Of a stretch of 64,000 bases of DNA, positions 7,567 to 15,591 are shown piece by piece. The number at the start of each line of letters is the position of its first letter. Within the stretch, counting starts at the first letter, position 1. The notes beneath the pieces are model-generated. The model searched no databases, was not told where the DNA came from, and worked only from the letters and a program-made list of their open reading frames with translations. Made by a program: the position numbers and the translations under genes. Origin of the DNA: Acidobacteriota bacterium (lineage in GTDB: Bacteria > Acidobacteriota > Thermoanaerobaculia > Thermoanaerobaculales > Thermoanaerobaculaceae). The stretch is taken from NCBI GenBank assembly GCA_016213675.1, contig JACQZW010000018.1, positions 1 through 64,000 on the forward strand, given 5' to 3'.

Positions 7567-8472
7567 TTGTCCCTGCCGCGCCAGATCCTCCCCGGTTCGA
7601 CCTACCTGATCAGCCGCAGGACCCTCGAACGCATGTTCCTGCTACGTCCCGACGACTTCGTCACCCGGGTCTTCCTGTTCTGCCTCGCCTGTGCCGCCGC
7701 GCAGACCGGCGTTCTGGTCCACGGCTTCGTCTGCCTGAGCAACCACTACCACCTGGTCGTGACCGATCCGTCCGGCGTCCTGCCCGTGTTCATGGAGCGC
7801 TTCAACACGCTCGTGGCGCGGGCGCTCAACGCCTACCGTGGCCACTGGGAGTGTTTCTTCTCGCCCGGGAGCTACAGTGCGGTGCGGCTGGAGACCGCGG
7901 ACGATGTCCTCGACAAGTTGATCTACGTACTGGCGAATCCGGTCTCCGCGGGGCTGGTCGACCATGCCAAGGACTGGGCAGGGGCGATCAGCGCGCGGTG
8001 GGCGTTCGGGGAGACCCGCGAGTTCGTGCGACCCACGGAGTGTTTCTTCGACCCTGACGGTTGCCCGCCGGGGAAGGTGCGGCTCACGTTGGCGCCGTTG
8101 GCGGGCTTCGAGGACCTTCCGGCCGGGCGGCTCGACGATGTGGTGCGCGAGCGACTGATCGCTCGCGAGACCGAGGTGCGCGCCGAGTTCCGGGAGGCCG
8201 GCCGCTCGTTCCTCGGGATGGACGGCGTGATGCGCGTCGACCCGACCGACCGGCCGGGCACGCACGAGCCGCGCCGGGGAATCAACCCGCGAGTAGCCGG
8301 CAAGGACGCCGACGTGCGCGTCGGCGCCATTCGCCGCTGGCTGGCATTCCTCGAGGAGTATCGGCAAGCGTGGCTGCGCTGGCTGGACGGTGACCACGGC
8401 GCGGTATTCCCCTTCGGCACCTGGCTGATGTCCGTCCGACATCACGCGGCATGCCGGGCCGCCCCGAGTTGA
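7567..8472 (+). CDS. REP-associated tyrosine transposase (RAYT, Y1_Tnp/HUH family)
   Basis: A 301-residue single-strand DNA transposase/endonuclease relative of IS200/IS605 TnpA. The HUH metal-binding motif is H60-Y-H62 within CLSNHYHLVV. The catalytic tyrosine is probably Y120 in LIYVLANP, the conserved Y..NP context of RAYTs. The N-terminus RQILPGSTYLISRR is also typical. It starts at TTG7567 behind GGAGG at 7556-7560. The C-terminal half (after about residue 170) is a longer extension seen in part of the family. A large palindrome lies immediately upstream, as expected for a RAYT that recognises REP-type hairpins. It is probably a domesticated single-copy gene: no second terminal repeat or target duplication was found. 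Confidence 0.88.
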   Translation: MSLPRQILPGSTYLISRRTLERMFLLRPDDFVTRVFLFCLACAAAQTGVLVHGFVCLSNHYHLVVTDPSGVLPVFMERFNTLVARALNAYRGHWECFFSPGSYSAVRLETADDVLDKLIYVLANPVSAGLVDHAKDWAGAISARWAFGETREFVRPTECFFDPDGCPPGKVRLTLAPLAGFEDLPAGRLDDVVRERLIARETEVRAEFREAGRSFLGMDGVMRVDPTDRPGTHEPRRGINPRVAGKDADVRVGAIRRWLAFLEEYRQAWLRWLDGDHGAVFPFGTWLMSVRHHAACRAAPS

Positions 8473-8653
8473 CCTCGACGGGGGCCCTGGTCCGGCCGCC
8501 GGCCCTCCGGCGTCGGCGGCGGTGTACCTGCCAACCTCCCAAGCCTGCCCGCAAGGCCGAATCGCGGGCCCATCCGTGTTGAGCAACTCACTCCCGGCCG
8601 GCGCCGCCGCCCGCGCCGAGCGGCTTCCGCCCCCACCGCGGGCATTTGCCTGG

Positions 8654-8692
8654 GTCCGGCCGGGCCCGGCCGGGCCGGGGTCCGGCCGGGCC
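8654..8692. repeat. GC-only palindromic direct repeat
   Basis: GTCCGGCCGGGCC occurs at 8654-8666 and again at 8680-8692, with CGGCCGGGCCGGG between. The unit is nearly self-complementary, so the tract can form nested hairpins. It lies in the 250-base gap between the convergent RAYT and FecR genes and may serve as a terminator-like or REP-type element. Confidence 0.45.
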
Positions 8693-8722
8693 GCAGGGGA
8701 GAGCCTCGACCCCTCCCTCCCT

Positions 8723-9973
8723 TCACGGCGCGGGCGGGCTCTCGAGGTAGGCTTGGCGGAGCCGGGTCATGGCTTCGCCGAGGGCGCGGAGGCGTTCGGC
8801 GCGGGTCCCGGCGCGGGCCGCCCACAGGTCGGCGCGTCCCGCGCGGAGGGCCTCGAGTGCCGCGACGTGGGGGTTGCCGGTCGCGCCGCTCCACACGTCG
8901 CGGGCGGCAGCCAGCTTCGCCCGGGGCTCGTCCGGGAGCGGCCGGCCGTCCGCGGCCAGCGCGTCGGACAACGCCTTGGCACGTGCCGTGATGTTGGCGC
9001 GCCGCTGCCGGATCTGCGCGGCCCAGAGGGGATGGGACTCGACCGAGAAGGCCGACGACCCCGGCTCCTCCGGCTTCGCGATATCGATCCCGTACGCGTT
9101 CAGGAACCGATCGGCCTGCCGCTCGTCCCACGCCGCCCACCGCGACAGCCACGCGGGCGCGACGTCCACGTCGCGGAGCAGCCCCGGCGCGGGGATCTCG
9201 AGCGCCCGCGGCGTCGATCCCGCTCCGGCGACCTCGCGCTGTTCCGGCCCCGACTGCACCAGGACGCTGCCGCCCAGCACGAGCACGCGGGTCGCCCCCG
9301 TTCCGCCATCGACCTCGACCGCGAAGTCCGCCGCCTGCGCCTCGACGACCCCCACGGGCGTCGCCACGCGGAAGACGGAACCCGGCTCCGACGACGCCGC
9401 GACGATCGCGCGCACGTTCCCGTCGAAGACCGTAAGCTCAACCTGCCGCAGGCCGCCCCGCACGACGACCGCCCGGAGGAACAGCTCGAGCAGCTCGTCC
9501 AGCCGGAGCGCCGAGCCGTCCGGCAGGTCGAGCTCGGCCTGGCCCCACGATTCGAGCGTCAGGAGGGAGCCCGGCAGGACCGCGTCGCCTTCGGCGGCGA
9601 CCTTCGTGCCGCCGGTGTCGGTGACCGTAACGGGTGTATCGGCGAAGGCGAGCCAAGGGTCGGTCCCTTCCGGCACCTTGTCCTCGGGCGGCTCGATCAC
9701 CGCGATCGGAACCGTTTCCACGACGGCCTCGGCGGGACCGGCCTCGGCGACGGGTGGCGCGGCTGCGACCTCGACGACGGTCGAGGCCGCGTCGGCGCGG
9801 CGCGCCGGTGCGCTCGTCGCGCTGCTGCGGCACGCCCCGGCGGTGGCGAGCACCGCCAGCGCGGTCAAGCCTGGAAGCCAGGCCGGTCCGGATGCCCGGA
9901 ATCTCTGTTCATCTGTGTTCATCTGTGGTTCCCTCTTCCCTCCGGATCCGGCCGAAGCGGGGGCATCCGTCAT
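8723..9973 (-). CDS. FecR-domain lipoprotein
   Basis: About 416 residues from ATG9973, which overlaps the upstream gene's stop by four bases (ATGA). A signal sequence WLPGLTALAVLATAGAC ends in a lipobox cysteine. Residues about 110-270 fit a FecR domain: VTVTDTGGTKVAAEGDAVLPGSLLTLESWGQAELDLPDGSALRLDE followed by FDGNVRAIVAASSEPGSVFRVATPVGVVEAQAADFAVEV in segments. In myxobacteria such domains occur in envelope proteins without a TonB receptor. The C-terminal third is helical and Ala/Arg-rich. A dispersed repeat encodes MNTDE near the N-terminus. ATG9922, inside that repeat and behind GAGGG, gives a more conventional signal peptide and is a real alternative start. Confidence 0.78.
   Translation of the reverse strand: MTDAPASAGSGGKREPQMNTDEQRFRASGPAWLPGLTALAVLATAGACRSSATSAPARRADAASTVVEVAAAPPVAEAGPAEAVVETVPIAVIEPPEDKVPEGTDPWLAFADTPVTVTDTGGTKVAAEGDAVLPGSLLTLESWGQAELDLPDGSALRLDELLELFLRAVVVRGGLRQVELTVFDGNVRAIVAASSEPGSVFRVATPVGVVEAQAADFAVEVDGGTGATRVLVLGGSVLVQSGPEQREVAGAGSTPRALEIPAPGLLRDVDVAPAWLSRWAAWDERQADRFLNAYGIDIAKPEEPGSSAFSVESHPLWAAQIRQRRANITARAKALSDALAADGRPLPDEPRAKLAAARDVWSGATGNPHVAALEALRAGRADLWAARAGTRAERLRALGEAMTRLRQAYLESPPAP
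9905..9930. repeat. ACAGATGAAC-type dispersed repeat in the FecR gene
   Basis: On the minus strand the sequence is AACCACAGATGAACACAG followed by ATGAACAG. The same family, with G for A, appears at 22910-22943 and 22967-23000. Here it lies within the FecR lipoprotein frame and offers an alternative ATG start at 9922. Confidence 0.6.
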
Positions 9974-11022
9974 GGCGCGGCCCCCTGTCCCGAGACGATG
10001 TAGCGCTCGTCGCGGCACGGCGCGTCGCAGCCTTCGCCCGTGCGCTCGCATCCCTGCCGGTAGCTTTCCAGCAGTGACGGGCGGACGGTGGACCGACCTT
10101 CGCATAGCGCGGAGAGGAACGCACCGTGGGCGTTCTCGCGGCAGTCCATGTGGCGGAAGGCGAGTCCGAGGTGGAAGTAGCCGGAGGCGATCATGGCGGG
10201 GACGTTGTATTTCCGTCCCTGGCGCACGGCCTCTTCGGCCCAGCAGGCGGCAGCGGCGGGGTCGCTGTCGATGAGCTCGCGGGCGCGGTCGGCGACGGCC
10301 CAGCCGCCGGCATCGGGCGTGCACGGTGCCGGCTTGCAGCTCGCCGCCGCCGGCGCGGAGGGGACGGCCGCGATGCGCAGCACGGCGTCCGGAATGCGCG
10401 GTACGGCCGGTGCCACGCCGCCGTCGGTCGAACCCGGGGGTGGTGTCCCGGGAGGGGGGACCGCGACGCCGATGCGTCCCATCGGCAGGACGGTGACGGG
10501 CGCACCGCCGTCGGCGGACGGGAAGACGCCGACGTTCAGCGGCGCGCCGCCCGCGGCGTCGAGCCCGCCGGCGGCGGGCGGCGGAGGCAGGCCGCCGTCC
10601 GCGGCCGGGAGCGCTCCCGGGGGTGCCGGCAGACCTGGGAGGGTGGCGGGCGGAACGAGTCGCCCTTCGGGTCCGCCGCCGCGCTCCGCCGCGCCGGCCT
10701 CGGGCGGTGCGGCGCCGGGCGGCGTGTCGCCGGAGCCGCCGCCGTACGCGAGGAAGAGGCCGAACCCGGCGACGAGGGCTGCGGCGGCGCCCAGGGCAAC
10801 GACGTAGGTCTTCGCCCGACCGGTGGTCTGCTGTTCGGCCGCCTCGCGGCGCAGGCGCGGGAGGCCGCCGGCGAGCTGTCGCAGGTGGGGCGGGGTGTCC
10901 AGGCGCACGCGTCGGACGGTGAAGTCGGGGTCGGCGCCGTGGCGCACGTGGCGCACGCGGGCGCCGCAACGCGCGCACGGCGCTCCGTCCGCGATCTCGC
11001 TGCCGCACCGCGGGCACTGCAT
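9970..11022 (-). CDS. Zinc-ribbon single-pass membrane protein
   Basis: About 350 residues. It opens with a zinc ribbon, CPRCG then CARCG, in the first 20 residues. A basic region follows, then one membrane helix (TYVVALGAAAALVAGFGLFLAY, about residues 76-98). The next 150 residues are a low-complexity Pro/Ala/Gly linker. The C-terminal domain (about residues 235-350) is compact, with several cysteines (CKPAPC, CWAEEAV, CRENAHGAF, CERTGEGCDAPC) and helix pairs resembling a short TPR-like unit. The frame is open to 11112, but ATG11022 starts the ribbon exactly and has GGAG upstream. The stop overlaps the FecR start (ATGA), so the two form an operon. Function unknown; the layout suggests envelope sensing or scaffolding. 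Confidence 0.75.
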   Translation of the reverse strand: MQCPRCGSEIADGAPCARCGARVRHVRHGADPDFTVRRVRLDTPPHLRQLAGGLPRLRREAAEQQTTGRAKTYVVALGAAAALVAGFGLFLAYGGGSGDTPPGAAPPEAGAAERGGGPEGRLVPPATLPGLPAPPGALPAADGGLPPPPAAGGLDAAGGAPLNVGVFPSADGGAPVTVLPMGRIGVAVPPPGTPPPGSTDGGVAPAVPRIPDAVLRIAAVPSAPAAASCKPAPCTPDAGGWAVADRARELIDSDPAAAACWAEEAVRQGRKYNVPAMIASGYFHLGLAFRHMDCRENAHGAFLSALCEGRSTVRPSLLESYRQGCERTGEGCDAPCRDERYIVSGQGAAP

Positions 11023-11114
11023 CCCCGTCTCCGCACCGCGCTCCCGGCGTCCGGTCCGCGCCGGCTCCGCGATGGCCGGGTACACGTTAGGCGGGCGGGA
11101 GGCGGGACGCAACT

Positions 11115-11139
11115 GGGGGTTAGGGGTGGGACGATTGGG
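11115..11139 (+). promoter_or_regulatory. G-quadruplex-forming motif in a divergent promoter region
   Basis: Four G-runs (5, 4, 3 and 3) at 11115-11119, 11123-11126, 11128-11130 and 11137-11139 are separated by loops of 3, 1 and 6 bases, fitting the canonical quadruplex pattern. The surrounding 100 bases are strongly G+T-biased on this strand. It lies between the divergent zinc-ribbon and ATPase/YD genes. Confidence 0.4.
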
Positions 11140-11224
11140 TCGTTGTTGGTGGGTTGTCCGGGACGAGTTTGCGGTTGGTCGTTTGGAACGAGTCGTTGGT
11201 CCGGGGGTGTGGAGCCGAGGCTTC

Positions 11225-11243
11225 GGCCGGGAGCTTCCCGGCC
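11225..11243 (+). promoter_or_regulatory. Perfect hairpin in the leader of the ATPase/YD-repeat gene
   Basis: GGCCGGGA (11225-11232) and TCCCGGCC (11236-11243) form an 8-base-pair stem with a 3-base loop, 51 bases before the GTG start at 11295. There is no U-run after it, so it is more likely an mRNA structure or protein site than a terminator. Confidence 0.35.
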
Positions 11244-11294
11244 GTTGTCCCGGACGGCTGCGCTGGGCTAGGATCGGGCGCTTTGGGAGGATCG

Positions 11295-14200
11295 GTGGAC
11301 GACTTCCGGCCCATCCAGCCGAACCCGTACATCGTCGGCAATCCGATTCGCGACCGGACCATGTTCTTCGGGCGCCAGGAGGAGCTGCGTTTCCTCCACG
11401 ATCGGCTCGACACGAGTGGTCGTGAGATCGTGGTCCTGTGCGGCGGGCGGCGTTCCGGCAAGACGTCCATCCTGCTGCAGGTGCTGGAGGGCCGGCTGGG
11501 CGAACGCTTCCTGCCGGTGCTGGTCGACATGCAGCAGCTTGCCGAGCTGCGTTGCGATGCGGATTTGTGGGCGGCGGTGGCGCGGCGGATCACGGAGCGG
11601 ATGGCGGAGAAGGGGATGGACGTCGGGGGTCTGGAGCCTCCGGCGGGGGGCTGCACCGAGCCGCACGCGAGGTTCCGGCGGTTCCTGGAGGCGGTGGCGA
11701 AGCGGCTGGGCACGCGCAAGCCGCTCATCCTGGTGGACGAGTACGAGTTGATCGAGGAGCACATCCACCACGGAACGCTGACCACCGACGTGACGCTGGT
11801 CATGGCCGCGCTGCTCGATTCCGCCCTGCCGCTCTCGTTCCTCTTCACCGGCTCGCGTCGCGTGCAGGAGCGCGACCCGGCGGTCTGGAGCCGGCTGATG
11901 GGCAAGGCGATCCACCGCCGCATCAGCTTCCTGGGGCTGGGGGATGCCGAGCGGCTGATCCGGGAGCCTGTGCGGGGGCGGATGGAGTACACGGACGACG
12001 CGGTGCGTGTGATCCTGCGTCTCACGGCGGGCCATCCGTTCTACACGCAGGTGTTGTGCCAGTCGCTGGTCGATCGGATGAACGAGCGCCGGACGTCGCT
12101 GGTGGAGGTGGAGGACGTCGACGCGGTGGCGGAGGGGCTGGCGGACAGTCCGTTGCCGCAGATGGTGTACTGGTGGAAGAGCATGCCGCTGCTTTCGCGC
12201 GTCGTCGGCTCGCTCCTGGCGGCCGCGGCCCGGGAGCCGCAGACGTACGTCGCGGCGGGGGCGATCGAGGCGGACCTGGCGTCGCATCGGCGCGAGTACG
12301 GGTTCGACGCCCGGCGGGCCTCGATCCGGGGCGCGCTGGAGAAGATGGTCGAGGAGGAGGATCTCGAGCCGGGCGACCCGCGCGACACGTATCGCTACCG
12401 CATGGACATCATCCGGCGCTGGCTGCGGGTCGAGCATCCGGTCTGGGAGGTGATCCGCGACTTGCGGACGCCGGGCACGGACCTGGATGGCATGCGGCCG
12501 GCCCGGGCGGGTGGTGCCGCGCGGTGGCTGTGGGCGGCGCTCCTGCTCCTGCTCGCCGCCGGCGCGGCCGCGTCGTACCTCGTCCTGCGTGGCGGGGCGG
12601 CGTCGGGACCTGCCGAGCGCGCGGGCGACGGCGGTTCGGCGCGGGTGGCGACGGACACGGGCGGGTCCGTGGTCCCGGCGGGTGAGGACGTCGCCGCGGT
12701 GGCGGCGCCGGACGCGGTGCCGGGCGAGGACGCGCCGTCTCCGCCGGAGGAGGTGCGCTACGCGCGGCATTTCGTGCTGCGGCAGCAGGTCCCGACGCCG
12801 CTGGGCGAGGTGGCCGCGGACGACCTGGGGGGTCGGCCCGCGTACTTCGTCTTCACCTACCGTGCCGGACGCCTCGTGCGCCTGGAGCACCGCAACGCGT
12901 CGCGCTTCCCGACCGCGCTTCCGGATGACGACGACCAGTGGTGGGGGCGGGCGACGACCTTCGTCCCGGAGTATCGCGAGAACGGCACCGTGGAGCGTCT
13001 GACGGCGCTGCGCTGCGGCGGGGAGAAGGTGGAGTGCGTGCCGCTGGCGGTGCTCCAGATCGGTCGCGATCTGCGCACGCGGCGTGTCGTGGTTCCGGGC
13101 CACGAGGAGCTGGTGACCTGGAACGGGGACCGCATCTCGATCCAGTCGTACGACCTGGACGAGCGGGGGTACGGCGACCGGACGCGGTATCTGAACGCGT
13201 TGGGCAAGCCCCAGCCGGACCGCTACGGCCGCGTGGCCGTCACGCGCAAGCACGACGCGGACGGCTGGGTCGTCGAGGAGCGGGAGGAGATCCTCGGCCC
13301 GGCGGCGAGGGACGGCGACGGCGACGGGGGCGGGGCGGCGAAGAAGTCGACGCGCGTGCTCCGACGCACGTTCGACGCCCGGCACAACGAGGTGGAGCTG
13401 GCGCTGTTCGACGGGGGCCGGCAGCCGGTGCGGTTTCCCGAGGAGTCGGCGTGGCCTGGGGTGCACCGCGTGGTGCGGGAGTGGGACGACCGGGATCGGG
13501 CGACGGTGGAGCGGTACTGGGGTCCGGCGGGGGAGCCCGCGCCGCTGTTCGGCTGTCATGCCTTGCGCTACGAGTACGACGCGGCCGGGAACATGGTCCG
13601 GGACGAGTGCCTTGGTCCGGACGGCTTGCCCGGTCCGGACGACGACGAGGTGATGCGGACCGAGTGGGAGTACGACGCGCGCGGACTGCCGGCGGTGGAG
13701 CGGGCGCTGGGGCGCGGCGACCTGCCGGTACGCGAGACGGTCCGCCGCACCTGGGACGATGCCGGGAACAAGATCCTCGAGCGGTGGGTGGACGAGACGA
13801 TCCGCGACGAGAAGGGGCAGCCGGTCGTCGTGCGCGCCCGCTCCTACGAGTACGACCGGCGCGGTCTTCTCGCCGCGCAGCACAGTCTCGACGCGGACGG
13901 CCGGCCGGTTGCGCCGGCCGGCTTCGCGGTGATCCGCTGGGAGTACGACCTGCACGGGCAGATGACCCGGAAGTGGTACGAGGGCCTGGACGGCAAGCCG
14001 GCGACGACGACGGGCGACGAGTTCCGCGGGGTGTCGTCGGTGACGTTCGAGTACGACGACTACGGCTTCCCGATCGCGCGGCGGTTCGCCGACGTCCGCG
14101 GCCGGCCGGTGAACAGTCCCTACGAGGCCGCCGAGATCCGCTGGGAGGTCGATGCGATGGGGCGGATCACGGAGGAGCGCGAGAAACCGGCGCCGCACGA

Positions 14201-15476
14201 TCCGCCCCTGCCCGACACCCAGTGGCCGGACTCGACGCGGCGCACGCGGCGCTACGACGCGGACGGCAACATCGTCGAGGAGCGGGCGTTCGACGCGCGG
14301 GGGCGTCCGGTGCCGGCGGCGACGGGCGAGTTCGTCGTCCGTCGCGAGTTCGACCACCTGAACCAGCCCACCGCGGAGTGGTACCTGGACGCCGACGAGC
14401 GGCCGATGGTGGGCGGCGCGGACCAGGTCGCCCGGCTCACCCGCGCCTTCGCGGTCCTGGGACAGGGCGAGGCCTGCTGGACGGACGACGCGGGGAAGGT
14501 CCGGTGCACGGATCCGCAGACGACGGGCGAGGGGCCGTGGCGGGGGCGGGTGATCGAGACGCGGTACTTCGACGGGACGGGCGAGCCGACGTGGTCCGCG
14601 GCGCACGGCCGCGGCATCGTCCGCGTCGTCTCGGTCAAGGACGCCGACGACCACGTGCTGGAGCTGCGGTACTTCGGGGCGGACGAGCGGCCGGCGACGA
14701 ACCGGCTCGGAGTGCACTCGATCCGCACGCGCTGGAGCCCCGACGGGCCGATCGAGGAGGTGTACCTGGGCGCCGACGGCCTGCCGGTCGAGGCCGAGAT
14801 CGACGCCGGCCTGCGCTGCGCCCGGCGGACGTGGACCTACGACGACCGCGGCCACGCGATCGAGTACCGGACGCTCGGGGCAGACGGCACGCCGCGTGTC
14901 GATGGCCTGGGCATCGCGGCGCGGATCCGCCGCTACGACGGCGAGAATCCGGTCGAGGAGCAGTTCCTCGACGCGGCGGGGGCGCTCCACGGGGGGCTCG
15001 AGGGAATCGCGCGGGCGGTGTGGGAGCACGACGCGGCCGGGCATCCGACGCGGGAGGCGTTCTACGACGCCGGCGGGCTGCCGATCGTGCCTTTCGAGTG
15101 GGTTTCGGACCTGGCGGCGCGGTACGACGAGTTCGGCCGGGTGGTGCACTTCGAGCTGGCGCCGCCGCTGCCGTTCGGCGACGCGGGAGACATGCTGGCC
15201 TTGGTCGAGGTAAACTACCAGGGAGCCACGGCGCTGGCGGTCCCGCGTGGACCCGGCGGGCAGCACATCATCCTGGGGGGGGTCGTGGCCTTGCGCTACC
15301 CGAAGGCGGAGTGGGGGGACCGTACGGGCTGCGTCGGCGTGGACGGCGAGCGGGTGGCGTGCGCGGAGGGAACCGAGGTCCTGCTGCGGTTCCTGACGGC
15401 GGCTCGCCAGGTGGCTTGTTCCGGCGGGGCGGCGGGGGCGGGTGACGGGCGATGCGAGTGGATCTGGTCGCCGTGA
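11295..15476 (+). CDS. STAND-like AAA ATPase fused to a membrane helix and YD/RHS-like repeats
   Basis: A 1393-residue protein. Residues 20-380 form a P-loop ATPase: FFGRQEELRFLHDRL, Walker A CGGRRSGKTSILLQV at about 49-63, and Walker B PLILVDEYELIEE at about 143-155, then a winged-helix-like region (GHPFYTQVLCQSLVDRMN). This is the AAA_16/Orc1-like layout of STAND regulators. One membrane helix (LWAALLLLLAAGAAASYLVL) lies near residue 410. The remaining 950 residues contain repeats of the form YEYDAAGNMVRDECLGPDG, RRYDADGNIVEERAFDARGR and VWEHDAAGHPTREAFYDAGG, close to RHS/YD repeats. GTG11295 is chosen because GGGAGG is directly upstream and homology begins there. The cytoplasmic ATPase plus probably extracytoplasmic YD repeats suggest a transmembrane sensor or a motor-coupled surface protein. 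No partner kinase, toxin or immunity gene is adjacent. Confidence 0.8.
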   Translation: MDDFRPIQPNPYIVGNPIRDRTMFFGRQEELRFLHDRLDTSGREIVVLCGGRRSGKTSILLQVLEGRLGERFLPVLVDMQQLAELRCDADLWAAVARRITERMAEKGMDVGGLEPPAGGCTEPHARFRRFLEAVAKRLGTRKPLILVDEYELIEEHIHHGTLTTDVTLVMAALLDSALPLSFLFTGSRRVQERDPAVWSRLMGKAIHRRISFLGLGDAERLIREPVRGRMEYTDDAVRVILRLTAGHPFYTQVLCQSLVDRMNERRTSLVEVEDVDAVAEGLADSPLPQMVYWWKSMPLLSRVVGSLLAAAAREPQTYVAAGAIEADLASHRREYGFDARRASIRGALEKMVEEEDLEPGDPRDTYRYRMDIIRRWLRVEHPVWEVIRDLRTPGTDLDGMRPARAGGAARWLWAALLLLLAAGAAASYLVLRGGAASGPAERAGDGGSARVATDTGGSVVPAGEDVAAVAAPDAVPGEDAPSPPEEVRYARHFVLRQQVPTPLGEVAADDLGGRPAYFVFTYRAGRLVRLEHRNASRFPTALPDDDDQWWGRATTFVPEYRENGTVERLTALRCGGEKVECVPLAVLQIGRDLRTRRVVVPGHEELVTWNGDRISIQSYDLDERGYGDRTRYLNALGKPQPDRYGRVAVTRKHDADGWVVEEREEILGPAARDGDGDGGGAAKKSTRVLRRTFDARHNEVELALFDGGRQPVRFPEESAWPGVHRVVREWDDRDRATVERYWGPAGEPAPLFGCHALRYEYDAAGNMVRDECLGPDGLPGPDDDEVMRTEWEYDARGLPAVERALGRGDLPVRETVRRTWDDAGNKILERWVDETIRDEKGQPVVVRARSYEYDRRGLLAAQHSLDADGRPVAPAGFAVIRWEYDLHGQMTRKWYEGLDGKPATTTGDEFRGVSSVTFEYDDYGFPIARRFADVRGRPVNSPYEAAEIRWEVDAMGRITEEREKPAPHDPPLPDTQWPDSTRRTRRYDADGNIVEERAFDARGRPVPAATGEFVVRREFDHLNQPTAEWYLDADERPMVGGADQVARLTRAFAVLGQGEACWTDDAGKVRCTDPQTTGEGPWRGRVIETRYFDGTGEPTWSAAHGRGIVRVVSVKDADDHVLELRYFGADERPATNRLGVHSIRTRWSPDGPIEEVYLGADGLPVEAEIDAGLRCARRTWTYDDRGHAIEYRTLGADGTPRVDGLGIAARIRRYDGENPVEEQFLDAAGALHGGLEGIARAVWEHDAAGHPTREAFYDAGGLPIVPFEWVSDLAARYDEFGRVVHFELAPPLPFGDAGDMLALVEVNYQGATALAVPRGPGGQHIILGGVVALRYPKAEWGDRTGCVGVDGERVACAEGTEVLLRFLTAARQVACSGGAAGAGDGRCEWIWSP

Positions 15477-15591
15477 CGAAATCCGGGCCGCGACCGTCTA
15501 AGTCCGGCTCGTGTCCTGCGGTCTGGGCCGCGATCCTCGCCGGCTCGGGCACAGACCCCAGGGATGACGGGTCTGGAGAGGAGGCGCAATC

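Noticed and set aside
11268-15266. Minus-strand frame of about 1332 residues
   Set aside because: Shadow of the ATPase/YD gene: Arg/Pro/Val-rich with no domain, whereas the plus strand shows clear motifs.
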